Positions 8,079 through 16,954 of a stretch of 19,055 nucleotides of DNA are shown here, in pieces; positions within the stretch are counted from its first letter, which is position 1; each line of letters begins with the position of its first letter. The stretch spans positions 1 through 19,055 of the forward strand of contig JAJJLU010000069.1 of the NCBI GenBank assembly GCA_023807065.1, in the 5' to 3' direction. The notes beneath the pieces are model-generated. The model ran no database searches. It was not told the DNA's origin and was given only the letters and a program-made list of their open reading frames with translations. The stretch comes from Isotricha intestinalis (Eukaryota > Ciliophora > Litostomatea > Vestibuliferida > Isotrichidae). Both the position numbers and the translations under genes were made by a program.

Positions 8079-9254
8079 CTAAAGAAAAAAATAATCTTTT
8101 ATCAAAATATTTTCTTCAAATTTTACAACGCAATAATCATTTCCAAAGGAAAAATTCGGAATAAATTTATTTTTTTCACAATTTAAATTATCAATAATAT
8201 TATCAATTTCATTTTCTGTATCATCGGTTGAATATAATTCTTCATGAAAACTCATTTTATTTTCAACAAAAAAATTATCTGAAACAGATTTTTTAAAATT
8301 TTCAGGAACTTTTTCATTATATAATTCATCAAAATTTATTCCTTTAAAAAAATTATGTTTCATAATATCATTAACATTATTAATTCTTTCATTTTGATCA
8401 TATGTTAATAATTTTTTTATTAAGTCTTTCACTTCAAAAGGTAATTTTTCATTAATTAAAAATTTACCTTTTTTGATTTTCTCCATTGTTTCAAAGTCAC
8501 TTTGACCTTTGAAAGGAGTATAACCATGAAATAATTCATACATTATTATTCCATATGACCAAATATCACAACTATTTAAATTGTTAATATTTCCTTTTAT
8601 CATTTCAGGAGATGCATATTCAAGTGTTCCTATTAAATTATAATTATTATTTAATTTATTATTATTATTTAATTTATTATTTTTTGAATTTTTTACAAAT
8701 TTTTTTATTTTTATATCATATTCTTTTCCTATTATTTTCGCAGTTCCAAAATCAATTATTTTTAAATGAAGTCTTTCATCCAATAATAAATTTCCTGGTT
8801 TTAAATCTAAATGAACTATATTTTTTTCTTGGAAATATAATAAAATATTTAGTAATTCTGCTAAATAGAATTTACTTGTTTCATATGAAAGAATTCCATT
8901 TTTACTTTGAATTTGCTTTAAATATTCTTGAAAATTTCCATTTTTGAAATAATCAATCACAAAAATTAATTTTTGTTTTGTTTGAAAACATGATTTTAAA
9001 TTTATAATATTTTTATGTTTTAAATGAATTAACATATATTGTTCGATAAATGCTTCTTCAGTTTTTCCTAATAATTCAAGGAATGTTTTATCTATAATTT
9101 TAAGCGCCACTACATTTTTGTTTTTTGTATCTTCTGCCAAATATATTTTACCATAAGAACCTTGACCAATTTTTTTTATTAATTGATAATTCCTTATTTG
9201 AGGTAATTTTTCCTTATTTAAATTCAATAAATTCTTCTTATCTTCTTCAAACAT
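8079..9254 (-). CDS. PDK1-like AGC-type protein kinase with altered HRD and activation loop
   Basis: This 391-residue Ser/Thr kinase has its domain at about residues 24-313. Visible motifs are the glycine loop IGQGSYGKIYLA (29-40), the ATP-anchoring Lys52, a probable helix-C Glu71, catalytic Asp150 with Lys152 and Asn155, DFG at 168-170, and SPE at 215-217. DFGTAK and IGTLEYASPE are characteristic of PDK1, the master kinase for AGC kinases. Three features are odd. The HRD Arg is Leu (HLD, 148-150). The residue matching the PDK1 activation-loop autophosphorylation Ser is Asn206. An Asn/Lys/Leu-rich insert (about 188-206), built from a small tandem duplication, lengthens the activation loop. 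There is no PH domain; the tail (314-391) is acidic and unrecognised. Catalytic residues are intact, so it should be active. Stop TAG. Confidence 0.93.
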   Translation of the reverse strand: MFEEDKKNLLNLNKEKLPQIRNYQLIKKIGQGSYGKIYLAEDTKNKNVVALKIIDKTFLELLGKTEEAFIEQYMLIHLKHKNIINLKSCFQTKQKLIFVIDYFKNGNFQEYLKQIQSKNGILSYETSKFYLAELLNILLYFQEKNIVHLDLKPGNLLLDERLHLKIIDFGTAKIIGKEYDIKIKKFVKNSKNNKLNNNNKLNNNYNLIGTLEYASPEMIKGNINNLNSCDIWSYGIIMYELFHGYTPFKGQSDFETMEKIKKGKFLINEKLPFEVKDLIKKLLTYDQNERINNVNDIMKHNFFKGINFDELYNEKVPENFKKSVSDNFFVENKMSFHEELYSTDDTENEIDNIIDNLNCEKNKFIPNFSFGNDYCVVKFEENILIKDYFFL

Positions 9255-9889
9255 ACTTTTCTCTTTTTTTATTTAAATTTTAATTTTATTTTTTAAATTT
9301 TATAAGCGGTTTCTTGGTAAATTAAAGTAACAAATTTATTTTATATTAAACATTTTTTAATAAAATTAATTTTTACTCTTAATTTTTTACTTTTTATTTT
9401 ATTTTGAATTTCAACTAGCAATCCTTGATTTCATTTTTGCTTAATTTTCAATTATAATAAATATTTTGAAAAAATATTGATTTTTACCTTGTATCAAGTT
9501 TCTTTATTTCTTTTTTAAAAGTCAAATATCATTTTTTATAATCAATAAAGCAAAAATATTAAAAAATTCATTCATAGAACATCAATTTAGTTTATATAAT
9601 AAAAATTTTTATTGGAAAGATTTATAAAAGTTAATATATTATAATGAAATATTGAGGAATTAAAAATATTATAAAATTTTATTTTATTTTGTTAAGGGAT
9701 ATAATTAATTAAATACTTCTATTTTATGAAAACAAATAAGAATATAAAAATATATTAATTTTGCTTTTCTTAAGATTTAATATAAATTATTTTTTTTTCA
9801 AAAAAGAATTAATTAAAAAATAAAAAAATTAAATAATTTATATTTTAAATATTTAAATTTTCAAAATTCTAATATCATAAAAAAACACC
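9255..9889. other. Intergenic region, no gene found
   Basis: These 635 bp separate two minus-strand genes. They should contain the kinase 5' region at the left and the 3' UTR of the coiled-coil gene at the right. The sequence is very AT-rich, and I found no supported open frame, RNA gene or repeat in it. Confidence 0.6.
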
Positions 9890-10855
9890 CTACTTAACAT
9901 ATTTAAATAAATTATCTATTAATTTCGTAACTTTAAAGGTAATATTATTTAATTGATTTTTATAATTCAAATTATCTTTAAATAAATCATGAGGTTCAAT
10001 TAAAAGACAAACATTATTTTTATTATTATCTGTAAAAGAAGGACTACTCAAAACTTTATTATGATTAGAAATAACACTTCCACTTTCATTATATGTTGAA
10101 GTTATACTATTTGAAGGATATTTTCTATGTAATGTTGAATTTTTAGTTGAATTTGATTGATTATTATATATAAATTTTTTAAGCATATTATTTGCTTTTG
10201 GAGTATAATATTTATTTAATCTTTCTGAAAAAATATTTTCAGGTTTAATTAAAGTTTCATTTCCTTGATTCATTAATTCTGAATTATGTTCTATTGTTTG
10301 TAATTTTACATTAGTATAATTATTTTTTTGAGGTGTATTGAAAATCTCTTTATTTAAATTTGAATTTAAGATTTGAATACTATTAATATTTGTATTTGTT
10401 GTATTTGTTGATGATTCTAATAATTTTTTATAATATTCTATTTCTTCTTTTAATTTATTTATTATTTTATCTTTTTCCATTATTATTAATTCATATTTTA
10501 ATTCTATTTCTGCCGCTGATTTATATATATTTTTTGGTGGAGTTAAAGTATTTTTTAAATTATCTATTTTTAATTGATGAATACTAGTATTTTTATTTTG
10601 AAAATTATTTGGTTGAAAAAAAGTATTATTATCTTCTTTTTGAAAATTTGAATTATACACATTTCTTCTTTGGTTTTTAGACTTTGCTTTCATTTTATTT
10701 ACTAAATCAATTGTTTTTATTCTATTTGATAAAGTTTTTGTAAGAGAGAAAAGATTACTATTTGAATTGTTATTATTTTTAGTATATTTATGCTCTTCAT
10801 TTAATTGCAAATTTTTATCATTTTTTTTTAAAATCATTTGTTCTCTAATCATCAT
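9890..10855 (-). CDS. Asn-rich protein with a central coiled coil, unknown function
   Basis: This 321-residue protein was not recognised. Most of it is low-complexity and probably disordered, rich in Asn, Ser, Thr and Lys. A compact charged helix at about 113-149 (AAEIELKYEL... KLKEEIEYYKKLLES) is a likely coiled coil. Two TPP/TPQ/TPK sites (about 105, 175 and 218) could be proline-directed kinase targets. The C-terminal 40 residues (DLFKDNLNYKNQL through KLIDNLFKYVK) are more hydrophobic and may form a second helix. There is no signal peptide or membrane segment. The start has two consecutive ATG codons (10850-10855); the outer one is taken. The stop is TAG. It is divergent from the Rab1-like gene, with a 395-bp shared upstream region. 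The disorder-plus-coil design resembles many ciliate cytoskeletal or basal-body proteins, but that is only a suggestion. Confidence 0.83.
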   Translation of the reverse strand: MMIREQMILKKNDKNLQLNEEHKYTKNNNNSNSNLFSLTKTLSNRIKTIDLVNKMKAKSKNQRRNVYNSNFQKEDNNTFFQPNNFQNKNTSIHQLKIDNLKNTLTPPKNIYKSAAEIELKYELIIMEKDKIINKLKEEIEYYKKLLESSTNTTNTNINSIQILNSNLNKEIFNTPQKNNYTNVKLQTIEHNSELMNQGNETLIKPENIFSERLNKYYTPKANNMLKKFIYNNQSNSTKNSTLHRKYPSNSITSTYNESGSVISNHNKVLSSPSFTDNNKNNVCLLIEPHDLFKDNLNYKNQLNNITFKVTKLIDNLFKYVK

Positions 10856-11250
10856 TATTTATTTTCAAATAATTTAATGTAAAATTTATTAATAATAAAA
10901 TTTGAAAAAAAAATTTGATAAAATAAAAAAAGAAAAATCATTTAATAAAATTAGAATATATATTGATGAACCTCATATTATTGATTAAATTTTAAAAATT
11001 AAAAAATATATACAATTTATAAAAATAAATAAAAAATTTCTACAGAATAAATAAGTTTAATATTATATTTTGTATGTAATTTTAATAAGTATATTAACCA
11101 ATTTCTCTTTTTCAAAAAATCCAAATCCCAAAAAACCAAAAAAAGATAAAATTTGATTTTCTCTTCAAAAAGCAATAAAAAATAATATTTCTAATCCTTA
11201 AAAAAATAAAAAAACTATAAAAAAATATTTTAAAAAAATCCTTAAAAAAA
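10856..11250. other. Divergent promoter region
   Basis: These 395 bp lie between the minus-strand coiled-coil gene and the plus-strand Rab1-like gene, so both promoters must be here. The sequence is AT-rich, with A-rich runs and scattered CCAAA words near 11100-11150. No specific motif can be assigned with confidence, and no open frame or RNA gene is seen. Confidence 0.55.
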
Positions 11251-11907
11251 ATGGAATCAGAATAGTAAAAAACCACTTTATATAACATTTTTATATTTAA
11301 ACCTTTTAAAAGTGAATTCCTCTTTAAAATTCTCCTCCTAGGTGATAGTGGAGTAGGGAAATCATGTATAATTCTTCGTTACATAGAGAACACCTTTTCT
11401 CAAAATTTAATGAATTCAATAGGAGTAGATTTCAAATTAAAAAACATAGAAATAGACAATAAAAGAATAAAACTTCAAGTATGGGACACAGCAGGTGAAG
11501 AAAGATTTAGAACAATAACAACATCCTATTACAAAGGAGCTCAAGCAATAGTTGTTGTATATGATATAACTGATAAAGAATCATTTGAACATGTTAAAAA
11601 TTGGATGGCTGATGTTGATAAATTTGCTAAAGAAGGTGTTTTAAGAATTTTAGTTGGAAATAAATGTGATTTAGAACATCAAAGATCTGTTTCTAAAGAA
11701 AATGGAAAAGATTTAGCTGATAAATATGGTATTCAATTTATGGAAGTAAGTGCTAAAGAAACTATTAATATAGATTTATTGTTCGAAAATGCTGCTAAAA
11801 CCTTCCTCAGTAGACAAGTCAGTGGAAAGGAAAAAAAAACTGTTAATCCTAATGGACTTAATTTAAATGAGGAAGAAAAAAAAGAAGAAAAGAAAGGTTG
11901 TTGTTAA
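11251..11907 (+). CDS. Rab1-like small GTPase, two exons (11251-11264, 11313-11907)
   Basis: This GTPase of vesicle traffic is closest in sequence to Rab1 (ER-Golgi). The uninterrupted frame from the internal ATG at 11410 lacks the P-loop. The missing part is upstream: exon 1 (14 nt, MESE plus two bases of the Tyr codon) joins exon 2 at T11313 to give MESEYEFLFKILLLGDSGVGKS, matching the Rab1 N-terminus. The spliced protein is 202 residues. It shows the P-loop GDSGVGKS (15-22), switch I NSIGVDF (39-45), WDTAGEERF (62-70), NKCD and SAK motifs, and a C-terminal double cysteine for geranylgeranylation after an acidic/Lys-rich tail. Two nucleotide-site residues are unusual: Ser40 replaces the Mg-binding switch I Thr, and Glu67 replaces the catalytic Gln. 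Stop TAA. Confidence 0.93.
11265..11312 (+). other. 48-nt GT-AG spliceosomal intron in the Rab1-like gene
   Basis: The intron begins GTAAAA and ends AAAAG. It interrupts the fifth codon after its second base (TA|T). Removing exactly this segment joins exon 1 to a frame that immediately encodes the Rab N-terminus and P-loop. Left in place, the transcript reads TAG at codon 5. It is the only intron I could support in the window. Confidence 0.92.
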
Positions 11908-12996
11908 GATTTTTTAAAAAAAGAATAATTATTTATAATATTTGATTGAAAACTAATGTGAAATTTAAAAATTTTAATTTTTTAAATTTTAATAATAGTA
12001 ATTAATTTGAATAATAATTAAAAAATACCCAAAATTTGATTTTATTATCCATCTTATTAATTCAATCTTCACATTTTTTAACAATTTCATATTTTTTCTT
12101 GTTAAAGATTTTTCAGACATTCAAAATGAAGTGAAAATAGAAATTCATAAAAAAAGTTAATAAGGAAGATATAGTAATATAGAATTTTGGTTCCATTAGG
12201 GATTATATTGATATAATAATAATATTTATATTGATATAATTAAATTTACTAATAATTCTAATTTGAATTATAATATTAATCTTCATCTTTTTTTTGATAA
12301 TTTCTTATTAGTGAGAATTATGGAAATGAAATAATAATAATAAAATACTTTTAAATAGAAATAAATGAATATCTAATTCTATAATATTATGTTTAGATTT
12401 AAATGAAAATCTTATGAATTAGAATTGAAATTATTAAAACCAAGAAATCAACTCAAAAAAAATAAAAATTAAATTATTCGAGAATCAAAATTCGAAAGGG
12501 GTAAAATTGTACAATAAACCAATTATGATTAAAGAAAAAAACATGGATTTATTCAAAGAAGTATTCTGACATTACAAATATCATTAAAAAATATTTAAAA
12601 AAATATTATGTTTAATAACCTCTAATTGTTAATTAAAAAAAATAATATTTTAATAAAATATTTTATTTTTTTTGTTATATTTAAAGTGAAAGAACAATAA
12701 TAATTTATAACATGAAGTAGTAAATATAACTGAAAAAAACATTTCATGGTTTTTAAGGTCAAAAGTTTTAATAATAATATCAAGAGAAAGTTAATAATTA
12801 ATATTTATGAGGAAAAATTCATTTTACAAAATAATATTTTAAATATCAATCTTTTAATTTTTTTTGGGATTATTTATTTTATAATTGAAAAATAAAAAAA
12901 ATAAATTATAACTTCAATTTAAACATTCATTTTTTATTTCATTTGAATTTTCATTTAATTTATATATTTTAAGTATTTTAAAAAAATAAAAAAATA
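11908..12996. other. Long intergenic region, no supported gene
   Basis: These 1.09 kb separate two plus-strand genes. Several plus-strand stretches read like protein for 40-50 codons (for example 12011-12157 and 12418-12567). At this AT content, however, such lengths are expected by chance, and G/C is not depleted at third positions there. One frame between about 12407 and 12600 shows mild coding periodicity (about 6 of 37 G/C at third positions) but carries several stops, so a very old relic is possible. A 14-bp direct repeat TATATTGATATAAT occurs at 12204 and 12227. The promoter of the gene at 12997 should be at the right edge. Confidence 0.55.
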
Positions 12997-13815
12997 ATGT
13001 CTGAGCAACAAGAAAATATTAGTCAAGAAGTTAAAAAAGATGAAAAAAAAGAGGAAAATATATCAACAGAAAAAAAAGAAGAAAAAAATGAAAAAAACGA
13101 AAATTCAGAACAAACAGAAAACACAGAAGAAATTTCAACAAATAAAACATCAAATATAGAAAATAATGATATATTGGAACCAGATATAGATCCAAATACA
13201 TATTGTCATAGAATATTTTATAAAGGAAGCAATATAGATATAAATCAATTTGAGCTTTTTAGTTTTATTAAAATAAAAGAAAAAGGAAGTTTTCTTTCAA
13301 ATTTAGGTTTTAAAAATCCTAAAATAACTCAAATTCCTTATTTTGCTTTTTTAAATGAAACTTATTTATATATGATTAAAGATAAAGTTTATGATAAAAA
13401 AAAACCTAATATAAGAAGAATAGGAAATAAATATTCTTTATTTGATTGCCAAAATATTAGACTTGAATCAGAAGATAATCATGTAATTATTCATTTAGAT
13501 TTTTTAGTTTCTGAAAATGAATATAAATTTAAAGCCATGTATTTTAATAAAGAATTTTCTGATAATTTTATTAGAAAATTACAAGAAGTTTTAATTAGAA
13601 ATGGAATAGTTAATATTAATGAAGGAGAAGAAGAAGAAATTGAAAATGAAGATAATAAAAATGAAGAAAATGAACAAGAAGAAAAAAAAGATGAAGAAGA
13701 AGATGAAAAAGAAATAGATAATCAAGAAGAAGAAAATGTAGAAAAAGTACATAAGAAAAAAAAGAAAAGTAAAAAGAAAAAAGAAAATGAAAATGAAAAA
13801 GAAGAAGAAGTTTAA
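12997..13815 (+). CDS. Charged protein with possible PH-like core
   Basis: This 272-residue protein has three parts. Residues 1-62 and 208-272 are disordered and highly charged: a Lys/Glu/Asn N-terminus, and a Glu-rich C-terminus ending in a Lys cluster. The core (about 68-202) is folded and looks like a PH-type domain. Strand-like segments (FSFIKIKEKGSFL, about 88-100, then YFAFLNETYLYMI, about 115-127) are followed by further strands and a closing amphipathic helix (about 184-202). This resemblance is by pattern only. PH-like folds bind phosphoinositides or proteins, so a membrane or scaffold adaptor is a reasonable guess. There is no signal peptide or membrane segment. The Glu-rich tail creates an open antisense frame that is not a gene. 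Start ATG with A at -3; stop TAA. The next gene starts 125 bp downstream on the same strand. Confidence 0.85.
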   Translation: MSEQQENISQEVKKDEKKEENISTEKKEEKNEKNENSEQTENTEEISTNKTSNIENNDILEPDIDPNTYCHRIFYKGSNIDINQFELFSFIKIKEKGSFLSNLGFKNPKITQIPYFAFLNETYLYMIKDKVYDKKKPNIRRIGNKYSLFDCQNIRLESEDNHVIIHLDFLVSENEYKFKAMYFNKEFSDNFIRKLQEVLIRNGIVNINEGEEEEIENEDNKNEENEQEEKKDEEEDEKEIDNQEEENVEKVHKKKKKSKKKKENENEKEEEV

Positions 13816-13940
13816 ATTTCAATAAAAAAGAATATAAAATTTTTTCAAAAAATAAATATTTAATTTCTAAATAATAATTATTGAAAAAACTACAAATAAA
13901 TTATATTTTAATTTAAAATTAAAAAAACATATATAAAAAA

Positions 13941-16838
13941 ATGAGAAATACTCCATATTACCCAAAAAGGACAAAACCAGATCCTTTATTAAAAATAGGA
14001 GTTAAAAAAGAAACATTAGCTTATACAGATAAAAACACTGATCCAAATTTAAATTTTTTAAACCGTTATTTATATGATGAAGAAAGAAAAAAATTAGATA
14101 AAATAGAACGTCAAAAACAAGAATTGTCATATATATCAAAAGCCTATGAACAATCTCATAATCAAAATAAAAATTTAACAAAAAAAAAAATAAATGTAGA
14201 TCAAATATCAGGAAAAATAGGACAAGAAAACAGAGAAATTCAATATGAAAATTATACTAATAGTGGAACATCATTAACAACAGATCAATTATTTCCAAAA
14301 GAATTTAAGCCTGATATTAGAAGTTTAAATTATCATGGATATAATATAATTAATAATAATATATTAGGTTTTTGTGATCCAGGACAAAAATTTCCTAATT
14401 CATCTTATCAAAATACTTATTTAGGGAAACAATTACCTGATGAAAGTGCTGGATTTACTCCTGAACAATATCAAGAATATTTAAGATTGAAAAAAAATAT
14501 TGTTATGAATAAAGAAAAAGATTTAAAAGGACATTTAATTAATATGAAAGTACCTGGAAGAGGGAATAATATTATTAATGAGGAAGAAAGAAGAAGAATT
14601 AGTAATGAACAAAGAGCTATTAGAGAAAGGGAATATAATAGAAATGTTCAAAATTTAGCTTTGGAACAAAGGGCTTTAAATAAGGAACAAGTTAATTATT
14701 TGAATAATAAGGATCTTGAAGCTGAAAGTAAAAGACAATATGATATTTATATGCAAGAATTAAACAAAGGGAAAATGAGAAATGATAATATTAATACTAA
14801 TAATAATAATGTTAACCCTATTGAAAAGAGTGAAGAGAGACAGATGAGTCCTCAGCAAGAACAATATTTAAGAGAAAGAGAAGAATATGAAAGATATTAT
14901 CAACAACAAATGATGAAAAATCCAGAAATGATGGCCCCAAGATCAATGCAAAATCCAGAAACGATGGATCCAAGATTAATGAGAAATCCAGAAAAGAGAG
15001 ATCCAAGAATGATGGCAAATCCAGAAACAATGGATCCAAGAATGATGCAAAATCCAGAAATGATGGATCCAAGAATGATGCCAAATCCAGAAACAATGGA
15101 TCCAAGAATGATGCAAAATCCAGAAATGATAGATCCAAGATTAATGCAGAATAAAGAAATGATAGATCCAAGATTAATTCAGAATAAAGGAACAATGGAT
15201 CCAAGAATGATGCAAAATCCAGAAATAATGGATCCAAGATTAATGCAGAACAAAGAAATGATAGATCCTAGAATGATGCAAAATCCAGAAACAATGGATC
15301 CAAGATTGATGCAAAATCCAGAAATGATGGATCCAAGAATGTTGCAAAATCCAGAAATGTTGGATCCAAGATTAATGCAGAATAAAGAAATGATGGAGCC
15401 TACAATGATGCAAAATCCAGAAATAATGGATCCAAGAATGATGCAAAATCCAGAAATGATGGATCCAAGAATGTTGCAAAATCCAGAAATGTTGGACCCA
15501 AGATTAATGCAGAATAAAGAAATGTCGTCTGAGGAAATTGCATATTATCAACAATTACAAGAACAACAAATTGCAAATGCCCAAATTCCTAAAAAACAAC
15601 AAATGATAAATCCCGAAATTACCCAAAATAAACTTCCTCAATCACAGATGTTAAATCCTCAAAGTGAAAGACCTTTATCAAATAAGGAAAAAACAGCTAA
15701 TATTCCAGAAAATAAAATTCCCCAAACTGATAGAATACCAAAATTACCAGAAAGTGAAGAAGATAAATATAAAAGAGAATATGAACAATATGTTTTAGAA
15801 CAACAACAATTAAAAAGTCAAATTCCTCCTAATTTAACTAATCAAATGCAAAATCTACAAATTAAAAGTAATAAAGAAGTAAATATTCCTAATGAAGAAA
15901 TACAACAATCAAGAAAAGATAATGATTATATGGCTTATTTAGAATATTTACGTCAACAAGAAATAGATAAAAAAAATGAAGATTTAAATAAAGTAAATCC
16001 AAATTCAATTCCACCACAAAATCAATTACCTCAAAAAACACCATATAGAGAAGTAACTCCTACATTAAATTTAAATATCCCTAAAAAAGAAGGATTACAA
16101 AACAATGAACAACCTCAAATTTCAAATAATCCAAGTTCTCAAATACAAAATATTCAGAATTCAAATTCTCAATTACAAAATCCTCAAATTTCAAATCAAC
16201 AATTACCCCCTAAATTACCAAAACAACCTCAATTAATTCCTCAATATGAATCTTATTCAAATCCTCAAATGAATCCATATATAAATCCTCAATTAAATCC
16301 GAATATAAACCCAAATATGAATCCTGAAAAATATCCTCCAATGACAGAAGAAGAATATGAAAGATTTCAATATGAAAATTATTTAATGGAACAACAGCGT
16401 GAAAGAGAGAGATTAATGAATCAACAAAGGGGTGAAGAAGTAGATAGAGAATATTTAAAAAATATACAAAATTATGAATCAATAGTTCAAAATCAACCAA
16501 CAATAAATACAAAAACAAATGAACAATCACTTCAAATTAATCCACCACAAAAAACTCCTAGTTATCATGAAGCAAAAAAAATGGCGATGACTCCAAATTA
16601 TAATTTACAAATTCAAGGTGCAACTCATGGGAAAATTACTAAAGATAATTTAGTTATTGGAAATCCATATACTAATAAAAATTATAATTTGGGGAATTCT
16701 GAATTAAATCAAAATCCAATTACTCATCCTATTAATTCTTATCAATTTGATTATAATAGAATGTATAATCCTTTAGTTAATAATAGAGCTAATTCTGGAA
16801 GATTGAAATTTGCTGGAAATAGAGTTGTTGGGCAATGA
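13941..16838 (+). CDS. Gln/Asn/Pro-rich repeat protein with eighteen 11-residue repeats
   Basis: This 965-residue protein was not recognised. The N-terminal third (1-320) is mixed, with charged helices. Residues 332-529 are eighteen tandem copies of an 11-residue unit, consensus DPRMMQNPEMM, preceded by a partial unit. Residues 774-797 are six copies of a 4-residue unit NPx(hydrophobic). Between and around these, a degenerate Tyr/Glu/Gln helix (like EQYQEYL or EEYERYYQQQ) recurs at least six times (near residues 173, 302, 530, 605, 660, 801). The C-terminal 90 residues are Asn/Tyr-rich and basic. There is no signal peptide or membrane segment. A structural or scaffold protein is likely, but unproven. 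The many Gln residues are all CAA/CAG, which argues against UAR-Gln codes. It is the only gene ending in TGA, followed at once by an in-frame TAG. Confidence 0.88.
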   Translation: MRNTPYYPKRTKPDPLLKIGVKKETLAYTDKNTDPNLNFLNRYLYDEERKKLDKIERQKQELSYISKAYEQSHNQNKNLTKKKINVDQISGKIGQENREIQYENYTNSGTSLTTDQLFPKEFKPDIRSLNYHGYNIINNNILGFCDPGQKFPNSSYQNTYLGKQLPDESAGFTPEQYQEYLRLKKNIVMNKEKDLKGHLINMKVPGRGNNIINEEERRRISNEQRAIREREYNRNVQNLALEQRALNKEQVNYLNNKDLEAESKRQYDIYMQELNKGKMRNDNINTNNNNVNPIEKSEERQMSPQQEQYLREREEYERYYQQQMMKNPEMMAPRSMQNPETMDPRLMRNPEKRDPRMMANPETMDPRMMQNPEMMDPRMMPNPETMDPRMMQNPEMIDPRLMQNKEMIDPRLIQNKGTMDPRMMQNPEIMDPRLMQNKEMIDPRMMQNPETMDPRLMQNPEMMDPRMLQNPEMLDPRLMQNKEMMEPTMMQNPEIMDPRMMQNPEMMDPRMLQNPEMLDPRLMQNKEMSSEEIAYYQQLQEQQIANAQIPKKQQMINPEITQNKLPQSQMLNPQSERPLSNKEKTANIPENKIPQTDRIPKLPESEEDKYKREYEQYVLEQQQLKSQIPPNLTNQMQNLQIKSNKEVNIPNEEIQQSRKDNDYMAYLEYLRQQEIDKKNEDLNKVNPNSIPPQNQLPQKTPYREVTPTLNLNIPKKEGLQNNEQPQISNNPSSQIQNIQNSNSQLQNPQISNQQLPPKLPKQPQLIPQYESYSNPQMNPYINPQLNPNINPNMNPEKYPPMTEEEYERFQYENYLMEQQRERERLMNQQRGEEVDREYLKNIQNYESIVQNQPTINTKTNEQSLQINPPQKTPSYHEAKKMAMTPNYNLQIQGATHGKITKDNLVIGNPYTNKNYNLGNSELNQNPITHPINSYQFDYNRMYNPLVNNRANSGRLKFAGNRVVGQ
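14910..15527 (+). repeat. 33-bp coding tandem repeat, 18 units plus a partial
   Basis: Full units run from 14934 to 15527 (18 x 33 bp), preceded by a partial unit at 14910-14933. Consensus protein unit is DPRMMQNPEMM, with invariant or near-invariant Pro2, Asn7 and Glu9; position 8 alternates between Pro and Lys. Units 12-14 (15297-15395) and 16-18 (15429-15527) are nearly identical over 99 bp, with only a few substitutions, indicating a recent block duplication of about four units. All units keep the frame. Confidence 0.97.
16260..16331 (+). repeat. 12-bp coding tandem repeat, 6 units (NPxh)
   Basis: Six consecutive 4-residue units NPQM, NPYI, NPQL, NPNI, NPNM, NPEK are encoded by 12-bp units in the same gene as the 33-bp repeat. 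Asn-Pro is invariant, and the fourth residue is hydrophobic in five of the six. Codons vary between units (AAT CCT, AAT CCA, AAT CCG, AAC CCA), so this array is older or under protein-level selection. Confidence 0.9.
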
Positions 16839-16954
16839 TAGAAAATTTTTTTCTTTATTTTTTTATAAAATATTTTTCTTTTTAATATTTTTTTAAGATG
16901 GGTTTAACATGTAATATTATGATAAACTTATTACAAAAAATACTTATAATCCTT

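Noticed and set aside
12011..12567. Protein-like readings in the 11908-12996 gap
   Set aside because: Open lengths of about 50 codons are expected by chance at this AT content, and G/C is not consistently depleted at third positions; at most a very old relic.
13616..13822. Minus-strand open frame opposite the Glu-rich tail
   Set aside because: It is the antisense of GAA repeats and gives a Leu/Phe/His string with no protein-like character.
14818..15237. Minus-strand 139-residue frame over the 33-bp repeat, and 16210-16530 likewise
   Set aside because: A repeat whose period is a multiple of three keeps the antisense frame open automatically; the sense strand is the coding one.
14910..15527. 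Regularly spaced 33-bp repeats considered as a CRISPR array
   Set aside because: The units are directly adjacent without unique spacers, lie in frame inside a gene, and the host is a eukaryote.
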